Shown here: one piece after another, positions 1-8,801 of the stretch | Numbering within the stretch: the stretch's first letter is position 1 | Layout: every line of letters begins with the position of its first letter | Source of the DNA: Bacillus sp. MYb209 | Lineage (GTDB): Bacteria > Bacillota > Bacilli > Bacillales > Bacillaceae_G | Direction of reading: 5' to 3' | Length of the DNA stretch: 64,000 nucleotides | NCBI RefSeq assembly: GCF_002975175.1 | Contig: NZ_PCNZ01000016.1 | Span: 46,834-110,833, forward strand | The notes under the pieces: generated by a model | What the model saw: only the letters and a program-made list of their open reading frames with translations | Database searches by the model: none | What the model was told of the DNA's origin: nothing | Program-made: the position numbers and the translations under genes

Positions 1-495
1 TGGTAAAAATGCTACATCAATATTATTAAGTTCTCCAATTAACTTCATATCAGAGAATAAAGCAGTATCTCCTGCATGATATACCGTTTTCTCTTCTGCT
101 GTAAACAAAATACCAGCTGGCATACCTGTATATGTAATCGTCTTATTTTCTTCATCAATATAACTGGAGCCGTGGAATGCTTGGGTAAATTTCACTTTTC
201 CGAAGTCAAATTCATGCGAACCTCCAATATGCATCGGATGTGTATTTACACCTTGCCAGCCTAAAAATGTAGCTAATTCAAACGGTGCCACAACGACCGC
301 ATTATTTTTCTTTGCTAACGCTACTGTATCCCCGACATGATCACCGTGTCCGTGCGATAAAATAATCGCATCAACTTTTACATCTTCAGCCTTTAAATCT
401 GTTTTCGGATTTCCCGTTAAAAATGGGTCAATTAAAATAACTTTTCCATTCGTTTCAATCTTTACAACTGAATGCCCGTGATAAGATACTTTCAT
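1..495 (-). CDS. UPF0173 metal-dependent hydrolase (YtkL-like), 3' end outside window
   Basis: Metallo-beta-lactamase-fold hydrolase of the UPF0173 group; the substrate is unknown. The minus-strand translation begins [18 protein letters not shown] and carries the metal-binding motif [10 protein letters not shown] near residues 48-57, followed by further conserved His-containing segments (HPMHIGG, AFHGSS, YHAGD). About 165 codons are visible; as I recall the family is about 227 residues, so the C-terminus lies beyond position 1. Two ATG codons are adjacent (498 and 495) behind a GGGAGG ribosome site; I chose the second because it gives the usual MKVSYHG start. It is divergent from the Xaa-Pro peptidase at 645. 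Family assignment is firm, physiological role is not. Confidence 0.9.
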   Translation of the reverse strand, partial: MKVSYHGHSVVKIETNGKVILIDPFLTGNPKTDLKAEDVKVDAIILSHGHGDHVGDTVALAKKNNAVVVAPFELATFLGWQGVNTHPMHIGGSHEFDFGKVKFTQAFHGSSYIDEENKTITYTGMPAGILFTAEEKTVYHAGDTALFSDMKLIGELNNIDVAFLP

Positions 496-644
496 CATTA
501 CATTCCTCCCCTATTCACATTCTCACTTTTTATTCTACATGATTTCTCAATTACCTGTCTTTTCTAACATCTATTTACTTGTCATAACGCTTTCATCCGA
601 TGTAAAGTTATATTTGTAATTAAATATCTCGGGGGTGCCAATCG

Positions 645-1742
645 ATGAATGCTAGATTAGAAAATTTAATGCAATGGCTAAAAGAAAAAAACGTAGAAGC
701 TGCGTTCTTAACTTCTACACCAAACGTTTTCTACATGACGAACTTCCATTGTGAACCACATGAAAGACTACTTGGTATGTTTGTATTCCAAGAAAAAGAA
801 CCTATTTTAATTTGTCCTAAAATGGAAGAAGGCCAAGCACGTAACGCTGGCTGGGCACATGAAATTATCGGATTTACTGATACTGACAAACCATGGGATA
901 TGATTGCAAAAGCAATTAAAGATCGTGGTATTGATGCAAATGCAGTTGCAATTGAAAAAGAGCATTTAAACGTAGAGCGTTACGAAGAATTAACAAAATT
1001 ATTCCCAAATGCAGCCTTCAAATCAGCTGAAGAGAAAGTTCGCGAGCTTCGCTTAATTAAAGATGAAAAAGAACTTTCTATTTTACGTGAAGCAGCTAAA
1101 ATGGCAGATTATGCTGTTGAAGTTGGTGTAAATGCAATTAAAGAAAATCGTAGTGAGCTAGAAGTATTAGCAATTATTGAGCATGAATTAAAAACAAAAG
1201 GCATCCATAAAATGTCATTCGATACGATGGTATTAGCAGGTGCAAACTCTGCTCTTCCACACGGCATTCCAGGTGCAAACAAAATGAAACGCGGCGATTT
1301 CGTACTATTTGATTTAGGTGTAATCATTGAAGGTTATTGCTCTGACATTACACGTACAGTAGCATTTGGTGATATTTCTGAAGAGCAAACTCGCATTTAC
1401 AACACTGTACTAGCTGGACAACTACAAGCAGTCGAAGCATGTAAACCAGGCGTTACATTTGGTGCAATCGACAACGCTGCCCGTTCTGTTATCGCAGATG
1501 CAGGTTACGGAGACCTCTTCCCACACCGACTTGGTCACGGACTTGGAATTAGCGTACACGAATATCCAGATGTAAAAGAAGGCAACGAGTCTCTATTAAG
1601 AGAAGGTATGGTCTTCACAATCGAACCAGGCATTTACGTACCAAACGTAGGTGGCGTTCGTATTGAAGATGATATTTACATCACAAAAGATGGATCAGAG
1701 ATCTTAACGAAGTTCCCGAAAGAATTACAATTTGTGAAATAA
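645..1742 (+). CDS. Xaa-Pro peptidase, M24B family
   Basis: Cytosolic metallopeptidase that removes or splits N-terminal residues next to proline (prolidase/aminopeptidase P group). The 365-residue protein has the usual two parts: an N-terminal creatinase-like domain (about residues 1-130) and a C-terminal pita-bread catalytic domain. The five metal ligands of the family are visible: Asp in LFDLG, Asp in CSDITRT, His in HRLGHGLG, Glu in FTIEPGIY and Glu in GGVRIEDD. The catalytic-side His lies in SALPHGIPG. Length fits the YkvY/YqhT type of Bacillus. The ATG at 645 follows GGGGGTGCCAATCG, an acceptable but not ideal ribosome site. A stem-loop terminator follows directly, so it is probably monocistronic. 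Exact dipeptide preference cannot be told from sequence. Confidence 0.93.
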   Translation: MNARLENLMQWLKEKNVEAAFLTSTPNVFYMTNFHCEPHERLLGMFVFQEKEPILICPKMEEGQARNAGWAHEIIGFTDTDKPWDMIAKAIKDRGIDANAVAIEKEHLNVERYEELTKLFPNAAFKSAEEKVRELRLIKDEKELSILREAAKMADYAVEVGVNAIKENRSELEVLAIIEHELKTKGIHKMSFDTMVLAGANSALPHGIPGANKMKRGDFVLFDLGVIIEGYCSDITRTVAFGDISEEQTRIYNTVLAGQLQAVEACKPGVTFGAIDNAARSVIADAGYGDLFPHRLGHGLGISVHEYPDVKEGNESLLREGMVFTIEPGIYVPNVGGVRIEDDIYITKDGSEILTKFPKELQFVK

Positions 1743-1743
1743 G

Positions 1744-1772
1744 AAAAAAGGTAGCGTGATCGCTACCTTTTT
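1744..1772 (+). terminator. Rho-independent terminator after Xaa-Pro peptidase
   Basis: Stem GGTAGCG (1750-1756) / CGCTACC (1761-1767) with a TGAT loop and a following T-run, two bases after the stop codon. Confidence 0.85.
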
Positions 1773-1787
1773 ATTAAAGAAGGCTCC

Positions 1788-1994
1788 TTAAAAAGTGCCT
1801 TCTTCTATTTCACTAATATTTATTTGAAATTTCACGATCCAAACTGAGAAAAGGTGGACAAGAAGTGCAAACGCCATACATGCTCCGCTTAAAAAAGTTA
1901 GTATAGGATGCGAATACACGTGCCCTAAACCATAGGATATCGCCACGAAAAACATTGTTATGTAAATATAAATTGCTCCATGTATTTGCCTCAT
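1788..1994 (-). CDS. Small two-helix membrane protein, unknown function
   Basis: A 68-residue protein with two hydrophobic stretches (about residues 6-28 and 31-55), a short charged N-terminus and an acidic tail ending EIEEGTF. I do not recognise a named family. The start is well supported: AGGAGG lies five to eight bases before the ATG at 1994. It sits alone between the peptidase terminator and the convergent-direction sigma operon, transcribed leftward. The gene is probably real because of the ribosome site and membrane-protein composition, but nothing points to a specific role. Confidence 0.65.
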   Translation of the reverse strand: MRQIHGAIYIYITMFFVAISYGLGHVYSHPILTFLSGACMAFALLVHLFSVWIVKFQINISEIEEGTF

Positions 1995-2056
1995 ATAAAC
2001 CTCCTTTTCCCATATTATAACATAATTTTCAGATTATTCACATTAATGAATTGTGA

Positions 2057-3070
2057 TCAATATTTCTCAACTGTTACGCCTCTTACAGCCGCCTTAATAT
2101 ACGGTGCTCCTTGTAAACTTTGTAAATCCGCTGTTTTCCCTGTTACGACTACTCCGTATATTGGTAAGTCTTTTGGTTTTGTGTTTTTTATTTCTTTATA
2201 ATATTGTTCAAAATAATCACTTGGTATACCTTCACTATTTTTTGCTAAATACTTCATTTGGTATAGAAACTCTTTTGAGTTTATTGTTACATCGTTTTTC
2301 ACATCTTCTTTCACTTTTGAATAACTTCCTTCAAATCCAAAAACATTATTTGCCATTTCTGCATTTAATATCGTACCATTTTTAGGATCTTTTAACCCTA
2401 CATAAAAATCACTTTTCTTTTCATTATATGTATCTACCCAAAACCAAACTGGCTGTACACTTTTGGGAAGCATCTCAGTAATTTGTTCAGCTGTATACGA
2501 TTTATCAAAAGATAAGGCTACTTCTGCAACTTTATTTTGCAAATCTCCAATATTTTCCATATCATCCACATAATTTTTATAAGTAACGAAAGGTAAATAA
2601 AACCTCATTTCTCTTTGCATTGTTTGTACATTATAATCTGGTATCGCAACAGCCTCTTTCCCCCTTTTCTCTTCATCTAAACTAACAAGTTCACCATTAT
2701 AGTGCTTCATACTATAATTCCATATACCTGATTCGTATATATCATTTATCCATTTTACTGGTTGACCAGCTATATTTTTATACGAGTTATATATTACCGT
2801 ACTCCCTGTAACACCGAGACTTAAATACATACTTCCACTGAAACGAATATTAGGGCCTTGAACCCTATGTAGTGCATTCAATTCTCTTTCCATTTTTCTA
2901 AACGTTTGCTGAGAAAAATACGCTGCCCCCAAAAACAAACTTACTATAACAATAATGGACGCACAAATAGAAATAAGCCAATTTCTCCAAAACTGCTTCC
3001 TCTTCGCCCTCTTCATCAAAGTCTTCATCTGCTTATCATCCATATTCAAATCAAAGTCCTTCCGACTCAT
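2057..3070 (-). CDS. Membrane-bound anti-sigma factor of the ECF sigma at 3051-3560
   Basis: Likely anti-sigma factor that holds the neighbouring ECF sigma at the membrane until a signal arrives. The protein is about 337 residues: a charged cytoplasmic N-terminus (about 1-30), one transmembrane helix (about 32-54, ISICASIIVIVSLFLGA) and a large extracytoplasmic domain that resembles the Sigma_reg_N/Sigma_reg_C families of B. subtilis SigO-type regulators. The gene overlaps the sigma gene by about 20 bases, so the two are translationally coupled. Two ATG codons adjoin (3073, 3070); the second has the better spacing from GGAGGAG. The pairing and topology are clear; the inducing signal is unknown. 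Confidence 0.82.
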   Translation of the reverse strand: MSRKDFDLNMDDKQMKTLMKRAKRKQFWRNWLISICASIIVIVSLFLGAAYFSQQTFRKMERELNALHRVQGPNIRFSGSMYLSLGVTGSTVIYNSYKNIAGQPVKWINDIYESGIWNYSMKHYNGELVSLDEEKRGKEAVAIPDYNVQTMQREMRFYLPFVTYKNYVDDMENIGDLQNKVAEVALSFDKSYTAEQITEMLPKSVQPVWFWVDTYNEKKSDFYVGLKDPKNGTILNAEMANNVFGFEGSYSKVKEDVKNDVTINSKEFLYQMKYLAKNSEGIPSDYFEQYYKEIKNTKPKDLPIYGVVVTGKTADLQSLQGAPYIKAAVRGVTVEKY

Positions 3071-3560
3071 CATTTCTCCTCCTATACAATTTTTTAAATT
3101 GATTTCTTGCTCTGTACAAACTTGTTTTCACTGTTTCTTCTTTCATACTTAATAAAATGGCAATTTCTTTATAAGATAGTTCATAATCGTATTTCAATAG
3201 TAAAATATGAAGATAATCTTCTGTCATCGTCTCCAATATTTCCTGCACTTCTCCTTGCAGTTCACTTGTTAAAAGCACTTCATCTAATGACTTTTGTCCA
3301 ATAAGAACGACCGATTCAATCGCAATTGGATTTAACCTTTTTTCTTTTCGGTATAAATCTCGGTGCTGATTGATCGCAACTCTAAATAACCACGGCGTTA
3401 AATGCTCTAACGGTATTTCCTCCATAAGCAATAAAGCTTTGTATAGCGTATCTTGCACAATATCTTCCGCTTCTTTTCTATCTGCTCCAATCTTAATTAA
3501 GTATCCAAACACAGCTTTTGACTTCTCTATTAATAATGATTCAAACGTATCATGGCTCAT
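3051..3560 (-). CDS. ECF RNA polymerase sigma factor
   Basis: A 169-residue extracytoplasmic-function sigma-70 factor. Region 2 is visible at about residues 10-75 (KIGADRKEAEDIVQDTLYKAL, then TPWLFRVAINQHRDLYRKEKR), and region 4 near the C-terminus has the helix-turn-helix segment YELSYKEIAILLSMKEETVK. It is cotranscribed with, and overlaps, the anti-sigma gene downstream. AAAGGAGAG precedes the ATG at 3560. About 40 bases upstream lies a dodecamer that recurs before the second ECF operon in this window. ECF operons are usually autoregulated, which is family knowledge and not shown here. I cannot assign it to a named B. subtilis sigma. Confidence 0.92.
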   Translation of the reverse strand: MSHDTFESLLIEKSKAVFGYLIKIGADRKEAEDIVQDTLYKALLLMEEIPLEHLTPWLFRVAINQHRDLYRKEKRLNPIAIESVVLIGQKSLDEVLLTSELQGEVQEILETMTEDYLHILLLKYDYELSYKEIAILLSMKEETVKTSLYRARNQFKKLYRRRNDESEGL

Positions 3561-3633
3561 TCTGCTCTCCTTTCTATATACTCAACGTTTGAGAGCATAA
3601 AATGTATACAGCTTTTCTAAAAAACTTTTCATA

Positions 3634-3663
3634 ATAAAAAGCACATCTGTTTTGATGTGCTTC
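3634..3663 (-). terminator. Terminator of the DUF6176-GNAT-cupin operon
   Basis: AAGCACATC (3639-3647) pairs with GATGTGCTT (3654-3662); on the minus strand a T-run follows. It separates this operon from the sigma operon that starts at 3560. Confidence 0.8.
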
Positions 3664-3682
3664 TCTCAAAAATACTATTCTA

Positions 3683-4027
3683 TTATTTCATCGCTTCTTT
3701 CACAACATCTTGAATCATAACAACTTCTGTTTTCATATCAACAGACGGTGCTTCTTCATCAATACACTCATACCAAAACGCTAAATGCTTTTTATCAATT
3801 TCATGATGAGAATTTTCGACAAGAGCCCCGCCTTCTCCTTGCACAGAATACCAATATAGATACTCTTCTCCATCTCTTATTTCCCGGAAAATTGTCTCTA
3901 CATACATTTTCTCGTCGTTTAATGTCAAAAGTACTTCTTTCATATAGTCATTAAGAAGCTTCATCCATTCATCTACGCGATGACTTTTACCTGGCCTGAC
4001 TTTGAATCTTGTTAATTCTACATTCAT
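3683..4027 (-). CDS. DUF6176 family protein
   Basis: A 114-residue soluble protein that I recognise as the DUF6176 type: it opens MNVELTRFKVRPGKSHRVDEW and has a central WYSVQGEGGA segment. The fold of such proteins is thought to be a small alpha/beta barrel-like domain; function is unknown. GGGGGAATAAAA precedes the ATG. It is the last gene of a three-gene leftward operon, two bases after the GNAT gene, and is followed by a terminator. The tight packing suggests a shared job with the acetyltransferase and cupin, perhaps small-molecule modification, but this is inference. Confidence 0.75.
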   Translation of the reverse strand: MNVELTRFKVRPGKSHRVDEWMKLLNDYMKEVLLTLNDEKMYVETIFREIRDGEEYLYWYSVQGEGGALVENSHHEIDKKHLAFWYECIDEEAPSVDMKTEVVMIQDVVKEAMK

Positions 4028-4029
4028 TT

Positions 4030-4824
4030 TTATTCCCCCATTTTCTTGCGGACAAATAAATCATATTCTACTGGATTATGAAAACTTAATTTACTAGCTA
4101 ACTTTTTCGAAGGTATATTATCTGCATTACAATCCCAGCACGGTGTAATATCATTTTGTATACAATGTTCAATGAAACTTGTTGCAACAGCTTGAGCTAA
4201 TCCTTTTCCTTGATGTGCTTCATGTGTTGCAATATCAATTTCAGCAAATCTATTCCCGTTAAATATTGAGACGCATTCAGCTACAATCATCCCATCTTGT
4301 TCTATACAAAAACCAAAGCCATTATTCAAAAATGCTTCGTTTGCCCCCCAATATTCTTTGTAATAATCCACCGTAAATTCATTACTTCTTTCTATATCAC
4401 TTTTATCAATACGTTTAATTTCATATGTATTTTTGTTTAATTCTATTTTTCTATCTTCAAAAACTTCTCTTTGAAATTGAAATGTCATTCTTGGGATTTT
4501 CCGAAATGCATTACTAAAGCACTCTTCAATCATCATTTCCCACTCTTCACTCGAAGTGAACAGTGTAAATCGTTTCTCTGTTTTTTCAATGGCTGTTTTT
4601 ATATACGAAAATAAATCTTCGTTATAACTTTGGTCTCGAGTGTCACCAAACAAATAATAAATACCATTAGTGGTGACGATTAGTCCTGCTGTTAATTGCT
4701 CGTTTACACAAACCTCACCATCTATCATTTGATCACATACCGCATAAGCAAAAGTCGTCGTTCTTGTATTACCTTCTAAAACCGAAATAACTTTTCTATA
4801 CTCGGCTAAAGATAATTCTTTCAT
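4030..4824 (-). CDS. GNAT acetyltransferase of the ZmaR-like PF12746 group
   Basis: A 264-residue protein with a two-domain layout like the GNAT_acetyltran (PF12746) family, to which the zwittermicin A resistance protein ZmaR belongs. The N-terminal half (about 1-125) is a degenerate GNAT-like domain. The C-terminal half carries the acetyl-CoA binding segment at about residues 200-220 (IATHEAHQGKGLAQAVATSF), matching the R/Q-x-x-G-x-G/A pattern of motif A. It overlaps the upstream cupin gene by four bases (ATGA), a classic coupling. The acceptor is unknown; self-protection or metabolite acetylation are both possible. Confidence 0.82.
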   Translation of the reverse strand: MKELSLAEYRKVISVLEGNTRTTTFAYAVCDQMIDGEVCVNEQLTAGLIVTTNGIYYLFGDTRDQSYNEDLFSYIKTAIEKTEKRFTLFTSSEEWEMMIEECFSNAFRKIPRMTFQFQREVFEDRKIELNKNTYEIKRIDKSDIERSNEFTVDYYKEYWGANEAFLNNGFGFCIEQDGMIVAECVSIFNGNRFAEIDIATHEAHQGKGLAQAVATSFIEHCIQNDITPCWDCNADNIPSKKLASKLSFHNPVEYDLFVRKKMGE

Positions 4825-5153
4825 AATTGCTCCACTACAATCGTATCAGCTTCTATATTTTCAAAACAAAGATTTACCGTTCTCTTTAATGCTCTCGTTC
4901 TATGAATAGTACATGCTGGAATTAAAATTGAATCATTCGGCTTTAAAATTGCTGTCTCTCCATCTTGAAAATCAATAAGTAATTCTCCCTCCAACACAAT
5001 GAATAATTCATCCGAATTAGAATGATAGTGCCAATCATATTCACCAGTAAATACAGCAATTCGTAAACAATGACTATTCACATTTGAAACGACGAAGTTC
5101 TTATGTTGATCTTTTATATCTTTTGTTAATTCTAATAGATTCACTGTTTCCAT
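4821..5153 (-). CDS. Cupin-domain protein
   Basis: A 110-residue single-domain cupin. Metal-binding cupin motif 1 is seen as DWHYHSNSDELFIVLEGEL and motif 2 as NDSILIPACTIHRT, so the two His, Glu and last His ligands are all present. The reaction is not predictable from a lone cupin; such proteins include isomerases, dioxygenases and sugar-binding proteins. It is the first gene of the leftward cupin-GNAT-DUF6176 operon. An ATG twelve bases further upstream (5165) is in frame but lies too close to GAGG, so the ATG at 5153 is preferred. Confidence 0.8.
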   Translation of the reverse strand: METVNLLELTKDIKDQHKNFVVSNVNSHCLRIAVFTGEYDWHYHSNSDELFIVLEGELLIDFQDGETAILKPNDSILIPACTIHRTRALKRTVNLCFENIEADTIVVEQL

Positions 5154-5218
5154 ATTTCTTCCCATCCTCTATTCAGTCGTTATTCTCCAAAAACTAATAG
5201 CGCGATATTCATCCACTT

Positions 5219-5647
5219 TTAGTCTCCACCACCTCCACAATCGCCTCCTCCATCACTTGAACTGCTACAATCATTGCTACTATAGTCACCAAATCCACTT
5301 GATGAGCTCGAAGCGTATGAAGGTTTTTTGCTCCTTTTTCTTTTTCTATCTTTATTGCTTTCATGACTAGGCCACACTTTATCAAATAATATAAAGAATA
5401 AGACTCCTTCTATTGTGACAAGTATAAAGCCTAAAATACCCTCAATAATATTGGGTATTATCCCAAAATTTTTAAACACCCCACATGAATACACACAAAA
5501 AATCACATACAGGAACATACAAATATACCTAAATATTCTCCCTATAATCAAGACTACTTTTTTTGAAATTGGTATATTCTGTTCCTGTTTTTTCTTTATA
5601 TATTTTTGTTTTCTAGCTTGCTTTTTCTTCCTACTTTTGCTCCCCAT
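5219..5647 (-). CDS. Two-helix membrane protein with Ser/Gly-rich acidic tail
   Basis: A 142-residue protein with three clear zones: a very basic N-terminus (SKSRKKKQARKQKYIKKK), two hydrophobic helices (about residues 30-55 and 62-88), and a cytoplasmic or surface tail rich in Ser, Gly and Asp that ends DCGGGGD and contains two Cys. No family is recognised. GGAAGAGGGAATTCG precedes the ATG. The gene runs leftward between the cupin operon and a divergent regulator. The low-complexity tail could be a length-variable region between strains. Function unknown. Confidence 0.7.
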   Translation of the reverse strand: MGSKSRKKKQARKQKYIKKKQEQNIPISKKVVLIIGRIFRYICMFLYVIFCVYSCGVFKNFGIIPNIIEGILGFILVTIEGVLFFILFDKVWPSHESNKDRKRKRSKKPSYASSSSSGFGDYSSNDCSSSSDGGGDCGGGGD

Positions 5648-5826
5648 CGAATTCCCTCTTCCGGCTTTTATTTTCCGTTTAATTCCAAATTATCACAAAA
5701 AAACACATCATAACAAGCTATATTTCTCGTAAATTTTTGTTTACTTTTTGTAAAGTTTTATTTACCTTTTACCTAAAAATGGATATAATAAATGTAACAA
5801 ATTTACAAAAAGGAGACTTTGTATAT

Positions 5827-6042
5827 TTGATTAAAAATAAGGTGAAACAATTCCGCGTTGTTAGAGACATCACCCAAGAGCAATTAGCTTCCTCTGTTCA
5901 AATCACTAGACAATCCCTCATCGCTATCGAGAAGAATAAATACAACCCAAGTTTAGAATTAGCATTGAAATTATGTGAGTTTTTCGGCTGTAAAGTGGAG
6001 GATTTATTTCAATTAGATAAAACTGGGGAGGAAAAAGAATGA
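5827..6042 (+). CDS. XRE-family transcriptional regulator, probable TTG start
   Basis: A 71-residue Cro/CI-type DNA-binding protein that is almost entirely one helix-turn-helix domain: ITQEQLASSVQITRQSLIAIE and then NPSLELALKLCEFFGCKVEDLF. This short form is typical of regulators paired with a membrane protein. The longest frame opens with an ATG at 5737, but that extension looks non-coding; the AGGAG at 5811-5815 points to the TTG at 5827, which begins at the conserved xIKNKVKQFR. Its stop overlaps the next gene by four bases (ATGA). Regulated genes are unknown, probably its own operon. Confidence 0.85.
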   Translation: MIKNKVKQFRVVRDITQEQLASSVQITRQSLIAIEKNKYNPSLELALKLCEFFGCKVEDLFQLDKTGEEKE

Positions 6043-6464
6043 AAAATACTTTTAATCAAGAATTCATTTCTCATCTTACCATTTTAGTGTTAGGATCGAC
6101 TTTTCTTTATTTCAATAGTAGTGATGAAGAAAAGATTCGTTCTGTCCTTCTATTCGCTAGCGTATACATACTCTTAGCCTTGGTACTATTAGTAGTGAAA
6201 CGAATATTCTTTAAGAAAAAAAAGAAAGAATCCGAGCAATACCCATTACCTGAGATAGATGAAAGAATTGAGAAAATGAGTTTAAAGCTTATGGCACAAA
6301 TTTTCGGTCTCTCTCATTTAATTGGCTCTGCGATACTATTTGTTTTATATATCACTAATGAAAATTCGACGATACGAGTTGAGTATGCCCTTTATTACTT
6401 GTTCGGCATTCTTTTCTTTACAATGATGTTCGGTTTGAAAATTGTAAAGAAACTAGACAATTAA
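6039..6464 (+). CDS. Membrane protein paired with XRE regulator
   Basis: A 141-residue protein with four hydrophobic segments (about residues 10-25, 33-52, 86-106 and 115-135) and a charged loop (KKKKKESEQYPLPEIDERI) between the second and third. No named domain is recognised. It is translationally coupled to the XRE regulator (ATGA overlap) and has GGGGAGG before its ATG. XRE-plus-membrane-protein pairs are common in Bacillus and are often involved in envelope or stress control, but no specific function can be given. Confidence 0.75.
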   Translation: MKNTFNQEFISHLTILVLGSTFLYFNSSDEEKIRSVLLFASVYILLALVLLVVKRIFFKKKKKESEQYPLPEIDERIEKMSLKLMAQIFGLSHLIGSAILFVLYITNENSTIRVEYALYYLFGILFFTMMFGLKIVKKLDN

Positions 6465-6471
6465 TCAAAAT

Positions 6472-6502
6472 AAAAAGACCCTCCTTACAAAAGGAGGGTC
6501 TT
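6472..6502. terminator. Bidirectional terminator between the XRE operon and ald
   Basis: GACCCTCCTT (6477-6486) / AAGGAGGGTC (6491-6500). The T-run is best on the minus strand, so it mainly serves ald. Confidence 0.85.
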
Positions 6503-6515
6503 ACATATATCTTTA

Positions 6516-7649
6516 TTATGATAAAGCAGGAGCTTTTTCAAGAAGCTCTTTTGCATCAGCGTATTGTAAGCCGTGAGCTTCTGCAACTGCTTCGAATGTT
6601 ACATAGCCATCTAATGTGTTAATACCTTTTAATAATGCAGTGTTGCCTAGGCAAGCTTCTTTGTAGCCTTTGTTAGCAATTTGTACTGCATATGGTACTG
6701 TTACGTTTGTTAATGCAAGAGTTGATGTACGTGGAACCGCACCTGGCATATTTGCAACTGCATAATGTACAACGCCGTGCTTTTCATAAGTTGGGTTGTC
6801 ATGAGTTGTAATACGGTCAGTTGTTTCGAAAATACCACCTTGATCAATCGCGATATCTACAACGACAGAACCTTGTTCCATTGATTGAATCATTTCTTCT
6901 GTTACAAGTTTTGGCGCTTTTGCACCTGGGATTAATACTGCACCGATTACAAGATCAGATTCTCTTACAGCTTCTGCAATGTTGTATGGATTAGACATTA
7001 ATGTTTTTACTTGGTTACCAAAAATGTCATCTAATTGACGAAGACGTTCTGCACTTAAGTCGATGATTGTTACATCTGCACCTAAACCTACTGCAATTTT
7101 CGCTGCGTTTGTACCAGCTTGACCACCGCCGATAATTGTTACTTTGCCGCGTTTAACCCCTGGAACACCTGCAAGTAAAATACCTTTTCCACCTTTGTTT
7201 TTCTCAAGGAATTGTGCACCGATTTGTGCAGCCATACGACCTGCAACTTCACTCATTGGTGCAAGTAATGGTAAAGAACGATTGTCTAACTGTACTGTTT
7301 CGTATGCAATTGATACCACTTTGTTATCAATTAATGCTTTTGTTAATTCTGGCTCTGGAGCTAAGTGTAAATATGTGAATAAAATTAAACCTTCGCGGAA
7401 ATAACCGTATTCACTTTCAACTGGCTCTTTTACCTTCATAACCATATCCTGATTCCATGCTTCTTCAGCAGTTTCAACAAGTTTCGCACCAGCTTGTACG
7501 TATTCTTCATCTGTAAAGCCTGATCCTACACCCGATCCTTTTTGAACAAAAACTTCATGACCATTGTGTACTAAATGTACAGCTCCCGCTGGCGTCATTG
7601 CCACACGGTTTTCATTGTTTTTAATTTCTGTTGGAATACCGATACGCAT
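6516..7649 (-). CDS. ald: Alanine dehydrogenase
   Basis: Catalyses NAD-dependent interconversion of L-alanine and pyruvate plus ammonium; in Bacillus it feeds alanine into the TCA cycle and is needed for normal sporulation. The 377-residue protein matches the family length. Visible marks are [17 protein letters not shown] at the N-terminus, the substrate-binding region [12 protein letters not shown], the Rossmann motif [15 protein letters not shown] (about residues 172-186) and [22 protein letters not shown] precedes the ATG. A 12-of-14 match to the cre consensus lies about 45 bases upstream of the start, so carbon control is possible. Confidence 0.97.
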   Translation of the reverse strand: MRIGIPTEIKNNENRVAMTPAGAVHLVHNGHEVFVQKGSGVGSGFTDEEYVQAGAKLVETAEEAWNQDMVMKVKEPVESEYGYFREGLILFTYLHLAPEPELTKALIDNKVVSIAYETVQLDNRSLPLLAPMSEVAGRMAAQIGAQFLEKNKGGKGILLAGVPGVKRGKVTIIGGGQAGTNAAKIAVGLGADVTIIDLSAERLRQLDDIFGNQVKTLMSNPYNIAEAVRESDLVIGAVLIPGAKAPKLVTEEMIQSMEQGSVVVDIAIDQGGIFETTDRITTHDNPTYEKHGVVHYAVANMPGAVPRTSTLALTNVTVPYAVQIANKGYKEACLGNTALLKGINTLDGYVTFEAVAEAHGLQYADAKELLEKAPALS

Positions 7650-7693
7650 TATTAGTTCCCCCTTGAGTTATGAAATGACCCCTGAATCATTTT

Positions 7694-7707
7694 TTAAAGC
7701 GCTTTCT
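7694..7707. promoter_or_regulatory. Candidate cre (CcpA) site upstream of ald
   Basis: TTAAAGCGCTTTCT matches the consensus TGWAANCGNTNWCA at 12 of 14 positions, with the central CG intact. It lies 45 bases before the ald start. Comparison by eye only. Confidence 0.35.
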
Positions 7708-7789
7708 ACACTCTTATATTCTAACATAATATCTCAATATTTGACAAAAAATAATACAAGTTTTCCGATAGATTTAACCTTACATTAAA

Positions 7790-7833
7790 GGACAGTATTA
7801 TCCGTACCTCTCAGTATAAAGGATAAACTGTCC
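7790..7833 (-). terminator. Probable terminator of the SDR gene
   Basis: GGACAGTTTATCC (7833-7821, minus strand) pairs with GGATAATACTGTCC (7803-7790) with one bulge, followed by TTTAATG. The U-run is short, so termination is likely but not certain. Confidence 0.5.
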
Positions 7834-7862
7834 AATTATTCGAAACTTCACTTTATTTAATT

Positions 7863-8621
7863 CTATCGATGTCTATGAATAACATCAACAGCGCCTGTTA
7901 CTTCAATAATCGTACCAGTAATCATATCAGAATCGTCCTCACATAAAAACGAAATGGTTCTTGCGATATCTTCGCCTGTTCCAGATCTACCAATTGGTGT
8001 GTTACTACCTTTCAAATTTCGCGCTTCTTCAATCGTCGCTTCTTTCATTTCACCAATTATATCACCAGGGCAAACCATATTCGCAGTAATACCATATTCC
8101 GCCTCTTCGTAAGCTACTGTTTTCGTTAATGAAACAAGCCCTACTTTCGCAGCTGCAAAGGCTGAACGATAAATCCATCCAGGTGCGCTATCTGCCCCTT
8201 GAAATCCATAGTTAATAATACGGCCAAATTGCTGGTTTCTCATAATCGGTACGACAAGTTTTAATAAATGAAACACCGCTGTTAAATTACCCTGGATCAT
8301 TTCATTCCATTCGTCTTCTTCGTAATCGACTAATTTTTTCCTTTCAAATACGTAAGGACCAGCATTATTAATTAAAAAGTCAATTTTGCCAAAACGACTC
8401 ATCGCTTCTTCTACTATTTTATGTAAATCTTCCTTTTTCGTGACATCAGCTTGCACGAACTGTAGACGTTCTTCCATATTTTTATATGTTTCTTTCATTG
8501 TTTCCATAGCATATATATCGCTATGATACGTTACTGTTACTGAATATCCTTTAGCCAATAACTTTTCTGTTACTTTCTTTCCTAAACCTTTCGTACCGGC
8601 TGTAATGAGCGCATGTCTCAC
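7863..8621 (-). CDS. Short-chain dehydrogenase/reductase
   Basis: A 252-residue classical SDR oxidoreductase. The N-terminal cofactor motif is ITAGTKGLGKK (T-A-G-x-x-x-G-x-G), NNAG appears in FLINNAGPY, and the catalytic Ser/Tyr/Lys region is present in unusual form: the expected YxxxK appears as FAAAK in SAFAAAKVGLV, so the catalytic Tyr seems replaced by Phe. That could weaken or remove normal SDR chemistry. The start is the GTG at 8621, placed after AAAGGAGG; the longer frame to 8735 lacks a ribosome site. Substrate unknown; it resembles FabG-like proteins. Confidence 0.85.
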   Translation of the reverse strand: MRHALITAGTKGLGKKVTEKLLAKGYSVTVTYHSDIYAMETMKETYKNMEERLQFVQADVTKKEDLHKIVEEAMSRFGKIDFLINNAGPYVFERKKLVDYEEDEWNEMIQGNLTAVFHLLKLVVPIMRNQQFGRIINYGFQGADSAPGWIYRSAFAAAKVGLVSLTKTVAYEEAEYGITANMVCPGDIIGEMKEATIEEARNLKGSNTPIGRSGTGEDIARTISFLCEDDSDMITGTIIEVTGAVDVIHRHR

Positions 8622-8801
8622 AAAACTGCCTCCTTTTAAATTGCTATACTTCATATGTAACAAGTTCTCGCTCCAATTACAACTAAAATGAATTGAAACA
8701 AAGTTTTCAAAATTCTGTAACGTTTTAGCAGGCACATTACCATAATTTGTTTTATAATTAAGTTGTAAACGGTTATAAAAATGAATTGGGAGGAATCTAC
8801 T

